NCBI GenBank assembly: GCA_022823305.1
Contig: JAJDXK010000033.1
Location: 87,348 to 151,347 of the forward strand
Direction of reading: 5' to 3'
Length of the DNA: 64,000 bases
DNA from: Alphaproteobacteria bacterium
GTDB taxonomy: Bacteria > Pseudomonadota > Alphaproteobacteria > UBA828
Shown: positions 17,664-26,017 of the stretch, piece after piece
Layout of the letters: each line of letters begins with the position of its first letter
Position numbering within the stretch: the stretch's first letter is position 1
Made by a program: the position numbers and the translations under genes
The notes under the pieces: generated by a model
Databases searched by the model: none
What the model was told of the DNA's origin: nothing
The model's input: only the letters and a program-made list of their open reading frames with translations

Positions 17664-19157
17664 TCAGGCGCTTTGCCGCTCGGCCGTCGCGTCGGCGGAG
17701 GCGATGACGCGGTCGCGCACCGCGCGGCGCAGGAGCTTGCCGGCCCCGCTCTTGGGCAGCGTGTCCCAGATCTCGACACTCTTCGGGCACTTGTAGCCGG
17801 CAAGCCGCTCCCGGCAGAAGAGCCGCACGGCCTCGGAGTCCAGGCCGGGCCGGCCGGCGATTACCGCATGGACGCGGTCGCCCCACTTCTCGTCCGGCAA
17901 GCCCACGACTGCGGCCTCGACGACGCCCTCATGGGCCAGCAACACGTCCTCGATCTCGCGCGGATAGACGTTGTAGCCGCCGCTGATGAGCATGTCGTTC
18001 TTGCGGTCGAGAATGTAGAAGAAGCCGTCCTCGTCCATGCGGCCGATGTCGCCGGTGTGGAGCCAGCCGTTGCGGAAGGCCTCGGCGGTCTCCTTGGGCC
18101 GGTTCCAGTAACGGGCCATGAGCTGGGTGCCGCGGCACACGATCTCGCCCCGTTCGCCGGCGGGCACCGGCTTGCCGTCATCGTCGAAGATTGCCACGTC
18201 CACGGTGGTATAGGGCCGCCCGCACGAGCCTACCCGGTCGTGGTTCTCCGGCCCGAGGAAGGTGATGACCATGGGGGATTCCGCCTGGCCGTAGGTCTGG
18301 GCGAAGACCGGGCCGAAGCGGGCCATGGCGCGCTCCAGCAGGCTCGGCGCGATGGGCGAGGCGCCGTAGCAGATGCGCTTGAAGCTCAGGTCGGCGGTCT
18401 CCAGCGCGGGCTCCTCCATGATCATGGCCAGCATGGTCGGCACGAGAAAAGTGTGGGTTGCAGACCCCTGCTCGGCCATCTCGACGAAACCGGCAGCGTC
18501 GAAGTGCGGCATGATCGACTGGTGAACGCCCCGCACCAGGGAGGGCAGGAAGAAGGCGCCGGACGCGTGTGCGATGGGGGCGGCGTGGAGGAACCGATCG
18601 CTCGGCTCGAGATCGGGCACCAGGTCCATGAGAAAGGCGGAAAGCTCCGACGTCTCCCCCAGTGTAGTCAGCGTGACGGCCTTGGGCGCGCCGGTGGTCC
18701 CGCCGGTGAAGCCCAGGCGATAGGGCGCCTCGAGGTCCCGGTCCATGCGGCAGGCGCCCGTTGGGCCGCCATCGATGAGGCGGCGCAGCGCCTCGCGGCC
18801 ATAGACCATCGGCGCGCCGAAGCCCTCGGCATCGTCGACTTCGTCGTGGACCAGGCCGCGCGCGCCGCTCTCGCCGAGCTTGTAGCGGTGGTCCGCCGCC
18901 GTCTCGCGCACGTTGAGCGAGACCCGCACGAGGCCGCACTTGGCGAGCGCGTAGTAGGCGATCAGGCAGTCGATCCCGTTGGGCAGCAGCACGCCGACGC
19001 GGTCACCCGGCTCGAAGCCCTCCGCCAGCAGCGCGTTGCCGAGCCGGTCCGTCGCCGCGTCGAACTCGCGGAAGCTCAGCGTGTGCGCGCCCTCGGTCAG
19101 CGCCGGCGCCTCGCCGTACATGGCGCCCGCGCGCCGGATGTATTCGCCGATCTGCAT
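17664..19157 (-). CDS. AMP-dependent acyl-CoA synthetase/ligase
   Basis: 497 residues of the ANL superfamily. The P-loop-like FTGGTTGAPKAV, the aromatic YGQAESP motif, GWLHTGDIGRMDEDGFF and the C-terminal PKSGAGKLLRR (catalytic Lys) are all intact. It activates a carboxylic acid through an acyl-AMP to the CoA thioester. As an upstream gene of the carboxylase operon it probably supplies the CoA substrate. Chain preference is not predictable. Confidence 0.9.
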   Translation of the reverse strand: MQIGEYIRRAGAMYGEAPALTEGAHTLSFREFDAATDRLGNALLAEGFEPGDRVGVLLPNGIDCLIAYYALAKCGLVRVSLNVRETAADHRYKLGESGARGLVHDEVDDAEGFGAPMVYGREALRRLIDGGPTGACRMDRDLEAPYRLGFTGGTTGAPKAVTLTTLGETSELSAFLMDLVPDLEPSDRFLHAAPIAHASGAFFLPSLVRGVHQSIMPHFDAAGFVEMAEQGSATHTFLVPTMLAMIMEEPALETADLSFKRICYGASPIAPSLLERAMARFGPVFAQTYGQAESPMVITFLGPENHDRVGSCGRPYTTVDVAIFDDDGKPVPAGERGEIVCRGTQLMARYWNRPKETAEAFRNGWLHTGDIGRMDEDGFFYILDRKNDMLISGGYNVYPREIEDVLLAHEGVVEAAVVGLPDEKWGDRVHAVIAGRPGLDSEAVRLFCRERLAGYKCPKSVEIWDTLPKSGAGKLLRRAVRDRVIASADATAERQSA

Positions 19158-19198
19158 GAGGCGTCGTCGCAGAGGTGCAAGGCGGGGAGGCCGCGCCG

Positions 19199-20752
19199 CT
19201 AGTCGCGGGGAATCGCCGCCAGCTCCGCAGTGCCGAGCGACGCCCCGCGGCCCTGGATATTACGCGCCCGCTCCTGCTCGTGCCGGTACATCTCGTCGGC
19301 GCGCGCCGTGTCGTGGTTGTACTTGAGCCAGGTCTCGTCCAGGAAACGATAGCGGTCGGACTGCGGTGCGAAGTTGCGGACCCGCCGGTTGTACTCCTCC
19401 AGCGACAGCACGCCCTGGCTCGTGCGGTAGCGGTCGGCCTTGGCCGAAAGAGTGGTGGAGCCGGGGTAGACCGGGCCGCAGGTGGGCACGTAGTCCTCGC
19501 CGTCCAGGATCGCGTAGGGGATCGGCGTGTACATGCGGGTCGGGCCGTTGCCGTGCTGCATCATGCTGTAGGACGAGAGGCGATGGCTCGGCAGCGTCAG
19601 CAGCCCCACCAGCTCGCCCAGGCAGTCGCGGCTGAACTCGTCGTTCAGCAGTGGGCGGAAGCGCTCGGCCCGTTCGTCGATCAGCATCCAGTCCTCTTGG
19701 GCGTAGACACCGGCGACGTGGGCGAGGTCCTTGCAGATGCCGAAGTAGGTGAGCGCGCCGGCATCGAGCATCTGGTCGCGGCTCCAGCCCGCGATGCGCT
19801 TCCAGAGCCGCGCCGTTGCCTCCTTGAAGAGCCCGTCCAGCGAGTGGAACGTCTCGGTCAGGGTCTCACGACTCTCCATTCCCACCGGAACGTGCCCGTC
19901 GGTGAGCGGGTCCGAGGTGTAGAGGCCGACGCCGACGATATTCTCGGCCCGGAACTCGGGCTCGGATTCGAAGCTTCCCCAGTCGTCGACCAGGTAGAAG
20001 TGGCAGTCTCTCACCAGCATCGGGACGGTGAGGTTGTTGTAGGAGATGTCGGCCGCCACGTCGTCGAGCCAGGGAAAGTCGCCTTCGCCGAGGTCCATGA
20101 ACTCGCGGACGATCATCTCGTTGCCGTCGGCAAGCTTGTAGGGCCCGGTGTTGAGCAGGCTGATGCGGCTCTCGCAACTCACGAGAAAGCCGTACTGTGC
20201 CGCAGAGGCCATGAACTGGGTCGCCGCGCCGTGCAGCGGATCGCCGGCCTCGCAGCCGTAGGCGTCGGACTCGAAGACCTGGAGCCGTCGTTCGGGCAGG
20301 ATTTGGCAGCGGTGGCCGAACTCCTTGTTGGTGATGTGGCCGTCGTTGCGGTGCCAGGAGAGCTGCAGGCGCTTCCAGAAGTCCATCAGGTAGACGACAT
20401 CCTCGGCAGCGTCCTGCGGCCTCAGCAGGCCCATGTTGATGAGCCACTCGCGGCCGAGCAGGTAGAAGCCCGGCATCCCCCAGCCCATGGCGCTCTTGCC
20501 GGGCGGGCGCCCTTCGCGGGCACGGTCGCCGATCTCTTCCGCCGTCATCACACTCTCCACTTTCCGCAAGAGCGAGGGATAGCGATAGAAGGCGTTTAGA
20601 TACGAGAGCAGCATGTAGGGCGGCACCGGAAAGAGCTTCGATTCCTGAACGGTGCGCGTGACGCAGAGCCAGTAGGTCTCGTCGGTAAAGGTCTGAAGGA
20701 GGTTGTTGGTCTCCAGCAGCTGGGCGTAGGAGAGGCGAGGCGCACCGACCAT
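19199..20752 (-). CDS. Unrecognised 517-residue protein coupled to the PEP-mobile domain gene
   Basis: 517 residues, no signal peptide and no membrane segment. It is rich in Trp, Tyr and His (for example WHRNDGHITNKEFGHRCQIL, YISYNN-type segments and ICKDLAHVAGVYAQEDW), suggesting a soluble enzyme or large subunit. I cannot assign a family. Its start overlaps the stop of the upstream mobile-domain gene by 1 bp, and an acyl-CoA synthetase follows after 41 bp. The coupling suggests it forms a complex with the phosphohistidine protein and may bind the phosphate acceptor that the truncated PPDK lacks. Confidence 0.6.
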   Translation of the reverse strand: MVGAPRLSYAQLLETNNLLQTFTDETYWLCVTRTVQESKLFPVPPYMLLSYLNAFYRYPSLLRKVESVMTAEEIGDRAREGRPPGKSAMGWGMPGFYLLGREWLINMGLLRPQDAAEDVVYLMDFWKRLQLSWHRNDGHITNKEFGHRCQILPERRLQVFESDAYGCEAGDPLHGAATQFMASAAQYGFLVSCESRISLLNTGPYKLADGNEMIVREFMDLGEGDFPWLDDVAADISYNNLTVPMLVRDCHFYLVDDWGSFESEPEFRAENIVGVGLYTSDPLTDGHVPVGMESRETLTETFHSLDGLFKEATARLWKRIAGWSRDQMLDAGALTYFGICKDLAHVAGVYAQEDWMLIDERAERFRPLLNDEFSRDCLGELVGLLTLPSHRLSSYSMMQHGNGPTRMYTPIPYAILDGEDYVPTCGPVYPGSTTLSAKADRYRTSQGVLSLEEYNRRVRNFAPQSDRYRFLDETWLKYNHDTARADEMYRHEQERARNIQGRGASLGTAELAAIPRD

Positions 20753-21516
20753 CACGACGCCTCCTGAGCCAGCTTCCAGATGTTGGCGGTCATTTCCTCG
20801 CCTTTCTGGTAGGCCTCCGCCGTCTTTGCCGCCGCGGCCGTTTCCATCTCCACCCGCTGGCCTTCCCTGATCCCGGTGATCTTGGCGTTCATGAAGCAGG
20901 GAATGCCGTATTCCCGCGACAAGATGCCGAGATGGGAGCGCACGGTGCCGCCCATGCAGATGATGCCGGCGAACTGCTCCAGGATCGGCGCCGTCAGCGT
21001 GCCGCCGGAATCGTCGATGATGGCGATGGTCTCGGGCGGGACGCCATCGGTGAGATAGCGCATGACCTGGCTGCTGGAGCGGACGTAGCGCGCGGTCCCG
21101 ACCGTGCTTTCGGCGACGCGCATGACGTTGTCGCCGACGCCGCAGAGGGCGCGGCCCTCCGCGTCCGCGTCGCCGGAGGGCGCGTCGGGGTGTTCCATGG
21201 TCCAGTCGGGATCGTCGCCCAGGATGCCCTCGGCGGGCTTGTAGGCTTCGGGCCGCTCGTTCACCGAGATTACGGCGGAGAAGTCGTAGCGGTGCCCGGC
21301 GTCGAGCAGCTTCTTCTCGATCTCCGCGAAGTCGGCCGCGGTGATCAGATCGTAGGACTTGTCGAAGACGAAGCTGTTCCAGTCGACCCCGCTCTCGTCC
21401 AGGCGGCGGCGCACGAGGTCCTTGATCGCGCTGTGGAACGCCTCGACGGTGGGCGAGTTCGCCTGGTCGCCGTACTTGTCCGAGTCCACGTAGAGCTTGG
21501 CCACGCTCTCCCCCAA
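20752..21516 (-). CDS. Stand-alone PEP-utilising enzyme mobile (phosphohistidine) domain protein
   Basis: 254 residues. The C-terminal half matches the swivelling His domain of PEP synthase/PPDK: GTARYVRSSSQV, then CMGGTVRSHLGILSREYGIP with the candidate phosphohistidine H195. The first 120 residues are unassigned. No ATP-grasp or TIM barrel is present. The annotated start is TTG 21516; a GTG at 21504 follows GGGGGAG but at only 3 nt spacing. It heads the operon that also contains the truncated PPDK, so the two may form a split phosphotransfer system reminiscent of PpsA/PpsB of phenylphosphate synthase. Confidence 0.7.
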   Translation of the reverse strand: MGESVAKLYVDSDKYGDQANSPTVEAFHSAIKDLVRRRLDESGVDWNSFVFDKSYDLITAADFAEIEKKLLDAGHRYDFSAVISVNERPEAYKPAEGILGDDPDWTMEHPDAPSGDADAEGRALCGVGDNVMRVAESTVGTARYVRSSSQVMRYLTDGVPPETIAIIDDSGGTLTAPILEQFAGIICMGGTVRSHLGILSREYGIPCFMNAKITGIREGQRVEMETAAAAKTAEAYQKGEEMTANIWKLAQEAS

Positions 21517-21691
21517 GGCAGGCTCGCCGGAACGGAGGCGCCAACATGCGGATCGGCCTTTAGGCTGTCAATGCCGGCACAGCATGCATTCCGCTTTCGG
21601 ATTCCTGGGCTGTTCGGGAGCGTCCTTGCGCTCTGCTGGCACGGCGAAGAGACTGCCGCTCCCGCCGCGCGTGCCCGAAAGGATCCCCGCC

Positions 21692-22480
21692 ATGGCAGCG
21701 GAGAGCGATCTCTCCCACCACCGCATCCTCGTCACCAACGACGACGGCATCCATGCCAGGGGGCTCAAGATCCTCGAGGCGATCGCCCGGAGCCTGACCG
21801 ACGACGTCTGGGTCGTCGCGCCCGATCACGAGCGGAGCGGCGCGGGCCATTCGATCTCGATGCACACGCCGATCCGCCTGCGCCAGATGGGCGAGAAGCG
21901 CTACGCAGTGGACGGTACGCCCACCGACTGTGCGCTCATGGCGATCCACGAGCTGATGACCGGAAGCCCGCCCACGGTCCTGCTCTCCGGCATCAATCGC
22001 GGCGCGAACCTCGCGGAGGACATGACCTATTCAGGCACCATCGCGGCGGCAATGGAGGGAACCCTGCTCGGCATCCGCTCGATCGCGCTCAGCCAGGTGT
22101 TCACCATGGGCGGCGAGGCGCTCTGGGCCACGGCGGAAGCCTTCGCACCGGACGTGATCGAGACCCTCATGCGCCTGCCGGGCTGGCCCCCGGGCACGCT
22201 GGTCAACGTCAACTTCCCGGATACGACGCCGGAAGCGGTGAGGGGCATCCGCATCACCACCCAGGGGCAGAGGCCGCCGGGCTCCTTCACCATCGACGGG
22301 CGGATCGACACGCGCCACGTGCCCTACTTCTGGGTAGAGATCAGCTACAAGGACGGCGGCAAACACCCGGGGACCGATCTTCATGCGATCCACGAGAACG
22401 CCATATCGGTGACTCCGATCCAACTGGACATGACCAATCACGGGTGGCGCGGTCGCCTGGCGCAGGCGTTCGGCTCGTGA
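21692..22480 (+). CDS. surE: 5'-nucleotidase SurE
   Basis: 262 residues. The metal-binding ILVTNDDGIHARG near the N terminus, APDHERSGAGHSIS, SGINRGANLAEDMTYSGTIAAAMEG and the C-terminal NAISVTPIQLDMTNH are signature SurE segments. The enzyme dephosphorylates nucleoside 5'/3'-monophosphates in the cytoplasm. The ATG at 21692 follows GAAAGGATC; an in-frame longer form from 21497 would add a low-quality extension. It is divergent from the PEP-mobile-domain gene and not next to its usual partner pcm. Confidence 0.93.
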   Translation: MAAESDLSHHRILVTNDDGIHARGLKILEAIARSLTDDVWVVAPDHERSGAGHSISMHTPIRLRQMGEKRYAVDGTPTDCALMAIHELMTGSPPTVLLSGINRGANLAEDMTYSGTIAAAMEGTLLGIRSIALSQVFTMGGEALWATAEAFAPDVIETLMRLPGWPPGTLVNVNFPDTTPEAVRGIRITTQGQRPPGSFTIDGRIDTRHVPYFWVEISYKDGGKHPGTDLHAIHENAISVTPIQLDMTNHGWRGRLAQAFGS

Positions 22481-22492
22481 CCGGAGCGCCGT

Positions 22493-22522
22493 TTGACACC
22501 ATTTGGGGCGCTAACCCATACT
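22493..22522 (+). promoter_or_regulatory. Candidate sigma-70 promoter for the liv/adc operon
   Basis: A perfect -35 TTGACA (22493-22498) is followed after 18 bp by CATACT (22517-22522), about 60 bp before the livK start. The -10 is only a fair match. Confidence 0.4.
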
Positions 22523-22580
22523 CGGGACCGAATTTGAGTGGCTTTGCAGCGCGCACAGCGCGGAACTCAGGGAGAGGGAG

Positions 22581-23960
22581 ATGGCATCATCGTTCGGCAT
22601 AATTCGGGCAGGGCTGCTGGGTGCGGCGCTCTGTGCGGGGCTCGTGGCCGGCCCGCAACTGGCCAAGGCGGAAGACACCTTCAAGTTTGGCGGCGTCTTC
22701 ACACTGTCGGGTCCGGCTTCGTTCCTGGGGCTCTTCGAGGAAGCAGCCGTGAGGCTCGCCGTCGAGCAGTTCATGAAGGGCGATTGCATCGTCGAGGCCG
22801 TACCACCGCAACCGTGCGAGGGCGGCGGGCTCAAGATCGGCGACAAGGTCATCCCCATCGAGTGGACGGCCTACGACGACGTCTCCGAGGACAAGAAGTC
22901 CATCGACGCCGTCATCCGCCTGGTCGAGCAGGACGAGGCCCGGGCGATCTGGGGGCCCCGGATGAATTCGGCGCTGCTGTCGGCCGCATCCATCCTCGAT
23001 CCGCAGGGAATCATCAGCATCTGCGCGATCTGCTCGAGCCCGGCGATGACCGTGGGCCGCAAGTATGGCCACGACATCACCGACACGGGCGTGATCGAGA
23101 AGCACGCCATGGGCGAGTTCATCCATGAGACGCCCGAGAGGCTGGCGGAGCACGGCATCGATCCCGCCCTCTTCGACGGGCGCAAGAAGCTCGGCTTCAT
23201 CGGCCGCAACGAGCTCTACACCGTGCACGGCTCCATCGGCTGGCAGGAAGCGGTAGAGAAGGGCGGCGGCCGGTACGAGTACCAGCACGACTGGGCGGTG
23301 CTCTATCCATTCGGCACCACCGACTTCGCGCCCCACGTTGCGAAGCTCGCGGAACAGGACCCCGACATCGTCCTGATGGACGCCTATATCTTCCCCGACA
23401 TGCTCGCGATCATGAACGAGATGAAGAAGCAGGGGCTCAACTACGAGACCGGCGAGATCATCCTGCTCGGTAACGACGTGCTGATGCTCCAGATCTTCGT
23501 CGACGTGGCCAAGGATCAGGGCATCAACATGTCGTCGGGCTACGTCTGGGGCTGGCAGGAGCACAACCCGGCGCAGGACGAGGCGACACTCGCACGCGTC
23601 GAGAAGTACGTGCCCATCTACAACGCGAAGTACGGCGAGACCGAAGTCGGGAACTCGAGCCCCTTCGATCGCGGCGCCTACGACGCCGCCATTTGGTTCC
23701 TGTACGGGGTGCAGGCCTCGGGCGACCACACCGACAACGACAAGATCGTGGAAGCCTGGCGCAGCCTGAAGATCAACGGCCTGCGCGGGCCGACAAACGA
23801 GTTCTTCACCCGGCCCGATACCGGCGAGAAGACCGGCCAGCTCTTCGCGACCGAGTACATCATCGGCGTCGCGGACGACAAGGTCTGGTACACCGGCATC
23901 AACTACCGGGACGAGCTCTTCTACGGGCCCTACGTCTACGGCGACAAGCTGCCGAAGTAG
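22581..23960 (+). CDS. Branched-chain amino acid-type ABC transporter substrate-binding protein
   Basis: 459 residues with a Sec signal peptide (hydrophobic core GLLGAALCAGLVAG, predicted cleavage after AKA at about residue 30). The mature part is a type I periplasmic-binding fold of the LivK/UrtA class (KFGGVFTLSGPASFLG, then IVLMDAYIFPDM). It is larger than amino-acid LivK proteins (about 370), which together with two acetoacetate-decarboxylase genes in the same operon suggests an organic acid or amide ligand. AGGGAGAGGGAG precedes the ATG. A strong hairpin-plus-T-tract follows the gene. Confidence 0.88.
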   Translation: MASSFGIIRAGLLGAALCAGLVAGPQLAKAEDTFKFGGVFTLSGPASFLGLFEEAAVRLAVEQFMKGDCIVEAVPPQPCEGGGLKIGDKVIPIEWTAYDDVSEDKKSIDAVIRLVEQDEARAIWGPRMNSALLSAASILDPQGIISICAICSSPAMTVGRKYGHDITDTGVIEKHAMGEFIHETPERLAEHGIDPALFDGRKKLGFIGRNELYTVHGSIGWQEAVEKGGGRYEYQHDWAVLYPFGTTDFAPHVAKLAEQDPDIVLMDAYIFPDMLAIMNEMKKQGLNYETGEIILLGNDVLMLQIFVDVAKDQGINMSSGYVWGWQEHNPAQDEATLARVEKYVPIYNAKYGETEVGNSSPFDRGAYDAAIWFLYGVQASGDHTDNDKIVEAWRSLKINGLRGPTNEFFTRPDTGEKTGQLFATEYIIGVADDKVWYTGINYRDELFYGPYVYGDKLPK

Positions 23961-24010
23961 GCCCGCTGCAGGGACGGCCCAGGCCGGACACCGCAGGTTG
24001 AGAAGTCGCT

Positions 24011-24052
24011 GGGGCGGCGCCTGCCCGCAAGGGTGCGCGCCGCCTCTCTTTT
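24011..24052 (+). terminator. Intrinsic terminator/attenuator between livK and livH
   Basis: GGCGGCGC (24013-24020) pairs perfectly with GCGCCGCC (24037-24044), an inner CCC-GCAA-GGG can stack on it, and TCTCTTTT follows. It would make the binding protein far more abundant than the membrane components, a common arrangement in ABC operons. Confidence 0.75.
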
Positions 24053-24098
24053 GCCCTCGATCGCCGGGCGCTGACACGCAGCCGGAGCGGCCCCGGCC

Positions 24099-24974
24099 GT
24101 GACCGCATTCGCCCAACAGCTCATCTACGGCGCCTCCTATGGCATGAACCTTGCCGTGGCGGCGGCGGGGCTCGCCCTGATCTTCGGCGTCTACAGGGTC
24201 ATCAACCTCGCCCACGGCCAGCTCATCATGCTGGGCGGCTTCGTGGCCTATGTGGTCGCGACGCAGCTCGGCACCCATTTCTTCGTCGGCTTCTTCGCCG
24301 CCATGATCGTCATGGGGCTGCTCAGCATCGTGCTGGAGAACGCGGTCTTCCGCTTCCTCCAGCGCCGTCCGCTGACCGACCAGCTGCTGGCGTCGCTCGG
24401 CCTCTATATGGTTCTCGGCACCACGGCGCTCCGAATCTGGGGCGACTTCGAAGCGCGGCCGATCGCCATGCCGGGGGAGGACTGGGCGCTCACGGCAGGC
24501 GACATCCGTATCGACGGCGCGCGACTGGTCACCATCGCCATTACGCTCGTCCTGTTCGCATTGCTCTATTTCGTCGTCTACCGCACTCACCTCGGACGCA
24601 CCATGCGCGCGACCGCCCAGGGCGAGGAGACCGCCGCCCTGATGGGCATCAAGAAGCGCCGGGTGGCGGCGATCGTGTTCTTCCTGGGCGGCGCGCTCGG
24701 CGGCGCGGCCGGCGCCATGCTCGGCGCGCTCTTCAACGTGCGCCCGGACATGGGCTTCCAACCCCTGCTCATGGCGCTGGTCATCATCATCTTCGGCGGG
24801 ATGGGCAGCATCGCAGGCTCAATCGTCGCCGGCCTCATCCTCGGCATTCTCTACAACCTCACGGTCTTCTACGTCGGCTCCAAGCTCGGCGATCTGGTGC
24901 CCTTCCTGGTGCTGCTCGCGATTCTGATGATCCGCCCGCAAGGGCTCTTCGGCCTGCCGGATCGCAACGCATGA
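24099..24974 (+). CDS. Branched-chain-type ABC transporter permease LivH
   Basis: 291 residues from a GTG start. It is almost entirely transmembrane (about 8 helices) with the LivH signature GVYRVINLAHGQLIMLGGF near the N terminus and GGMGSIAGSIVAGLILGI toward the C terminus. It pairs with the LivM homologue, whose start overlaps its stop by ATGA (24971-24974). It forms half of the inner-membrane channel for the substrate delivered by the 22581 product. Confidence 0.9.
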   Translation: MTAFAQQLIYGASYGMNLAVAAAGLALIFGVYRVINLAHGQLIMLGGFVAYVVATQLGTHFFVGFFAAMIVMGLLSIVLENAVFRFLQRRPLTDQLLASLGLYMVLGTTALRIWGDFEARPIAMPGEDWALTAGDIRIDGARLVTIAITLVLFALLYFVVYRTHLGRTMRATAQGEETAALMGIKKRRVAAIVFFLGGALGGAAGAMLGALFNVRPDMGFQPLLMALVIIIFGGMGSIAGSIVAGLILGILYNLTVFYVGSKLGDLVPFLVLLAILMIRPQGLFGLPDRNA

Positions 24975-26011
24975 CGCTCTTGCGAGCCCCGCAGCTATCG
25001 CTGCTTCGAGACCGCCGCACGCGGGCCGTGATCGGCTGGCTCATCCTGCTCGCCTTCCTCGGCATCCTCTGGGCGACGGTCGACAACAACTATCACCTGC
25101 GCCTGCTGGTGGGGGCGGGCACGGCGATGATCGCGGTCATCCCCTTCGGGCTGCTCATGGGCCACATGGGCTACCTCGCCATGGGGCAGGGCGGCTTTGT
25201 CGGCGTCGGCGCCTACGTGGTGGGCGTGCTTACGGTGCAGCAGTTCGAGTTCGACTTCTGGGCCGCGCTGCCCTGCGCCATCATCATCACCTGCGCGCTC
25301 GCTTATCTGCTGAGCTATCCGCTGTTCCGGCTGCGCGGCTACCACTTCGCCATCGGCACCCTCGCCGTCGGCCAACTGCTTTACATCATGTTCGACAGCT
25401 GGGAGTGGTTCACCGGCGGCCCGCACGGCACCGCCGGCATCGCGCGGCCCGCGCTCGGCGACTACGCCTTCGTCACCAATGCGCGCTTCCTCATCGTGGT
25501 GCTCTTCTTCCTCGTGATAGCGGCGTTCTCCTCGTGGTGGCTCGCGCGCGGCCACGTGGGGCGCGCCTTGAGCGCGATCCGCCAGGACGAGGACCTTGCG
25601 GCTGCGCGCGGCCTCGACGTCTTCCGCTACAAGCAGCTCGTCTTCGTCTTTGCCGCCGGCTTCGCCGCGCTGTCCGGCGCGCTCTACGCCTCCATGCAGA
25701 TCGCCATCGACCCGAGCTCGTTCACCATCTGGAGCTCTTTCCAGTATGTGATCTACGTCATCATCGGCGGCTCCGGCACGCTGCTGGGGCCTGCCATCGG
25801 GGTCGTCTTCCTGGTGGTTCTCGATCAGTTCATCCAGGATTTCGGCAAGTGGAACCAGATCGTTCTCGGCGGCCTGATCGTGTTCACGGTGCTGTTCTTT
25901 CGCGGCGGGCTCTGGGGCGGCGCCAATCTGCTCTGGCGCTTCGTCCTCGACTCCGCCGGCATCAGGCAGAGAGTGGCCGAGGCGCTCGGCGCCGCACCGA
26001 GGGGGCAATAG
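24971..26011 (+). CDS. Branched-chain-type ABC transporter permease LivM
   Basis: 346 residues, polytopic. LivM features include GYLAMGQGGFVGVGAY, the cytoplasmic EAA-like loop RGHVGRALSAIRQDEDLAAARGLDVFRYK reduced here to GRALSAIRQDEDLAAARGLD, and GSGTLLGPAIG. Translationally coupled to livH. A 6-bp gap separates it from the first ATPase gene. Confidence 0.9.
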   Translation: MTLLRAPQLSLLRDRRTRAVIGWLILLAFLGILWATVDNNYHLRLLVGAGTAMIAVIPFGLLMGHMGYLAMGQGGFVGVGAYVVGVLTVQQFEFDFWAALPCAIIITCALAYLLSYPLFRLRGYHFAIGTLAVGQLLYIMFDSWEWFTGGPHGTAGIARPALGDYAFVTNARFLIVVLFFLVIAAFSSWWLARGHVGRALSAIRQDEDLAAARGLDVFRYKQLVFVFAAGFAALSGALYASMQIAIDPSSFTIWSSFQYVIYVIIGGSGTLLGPAIGVVFLVVLDQFIQDFGKWNQIVLGGLIVFTVLFFRGGLWGGANLLWRFVLDSAGIRQRVAEALGAAPRGQ

Positions 26012-26017
26012 CGGCCG

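Noticed and set aside
22587..24761. 724-codon minus-strand open frame opposite livK/livH
   Set aside because: Composition is Arg/Asp/Gly/Val-rich without motifs; the plus-strand proteins have clear family features.
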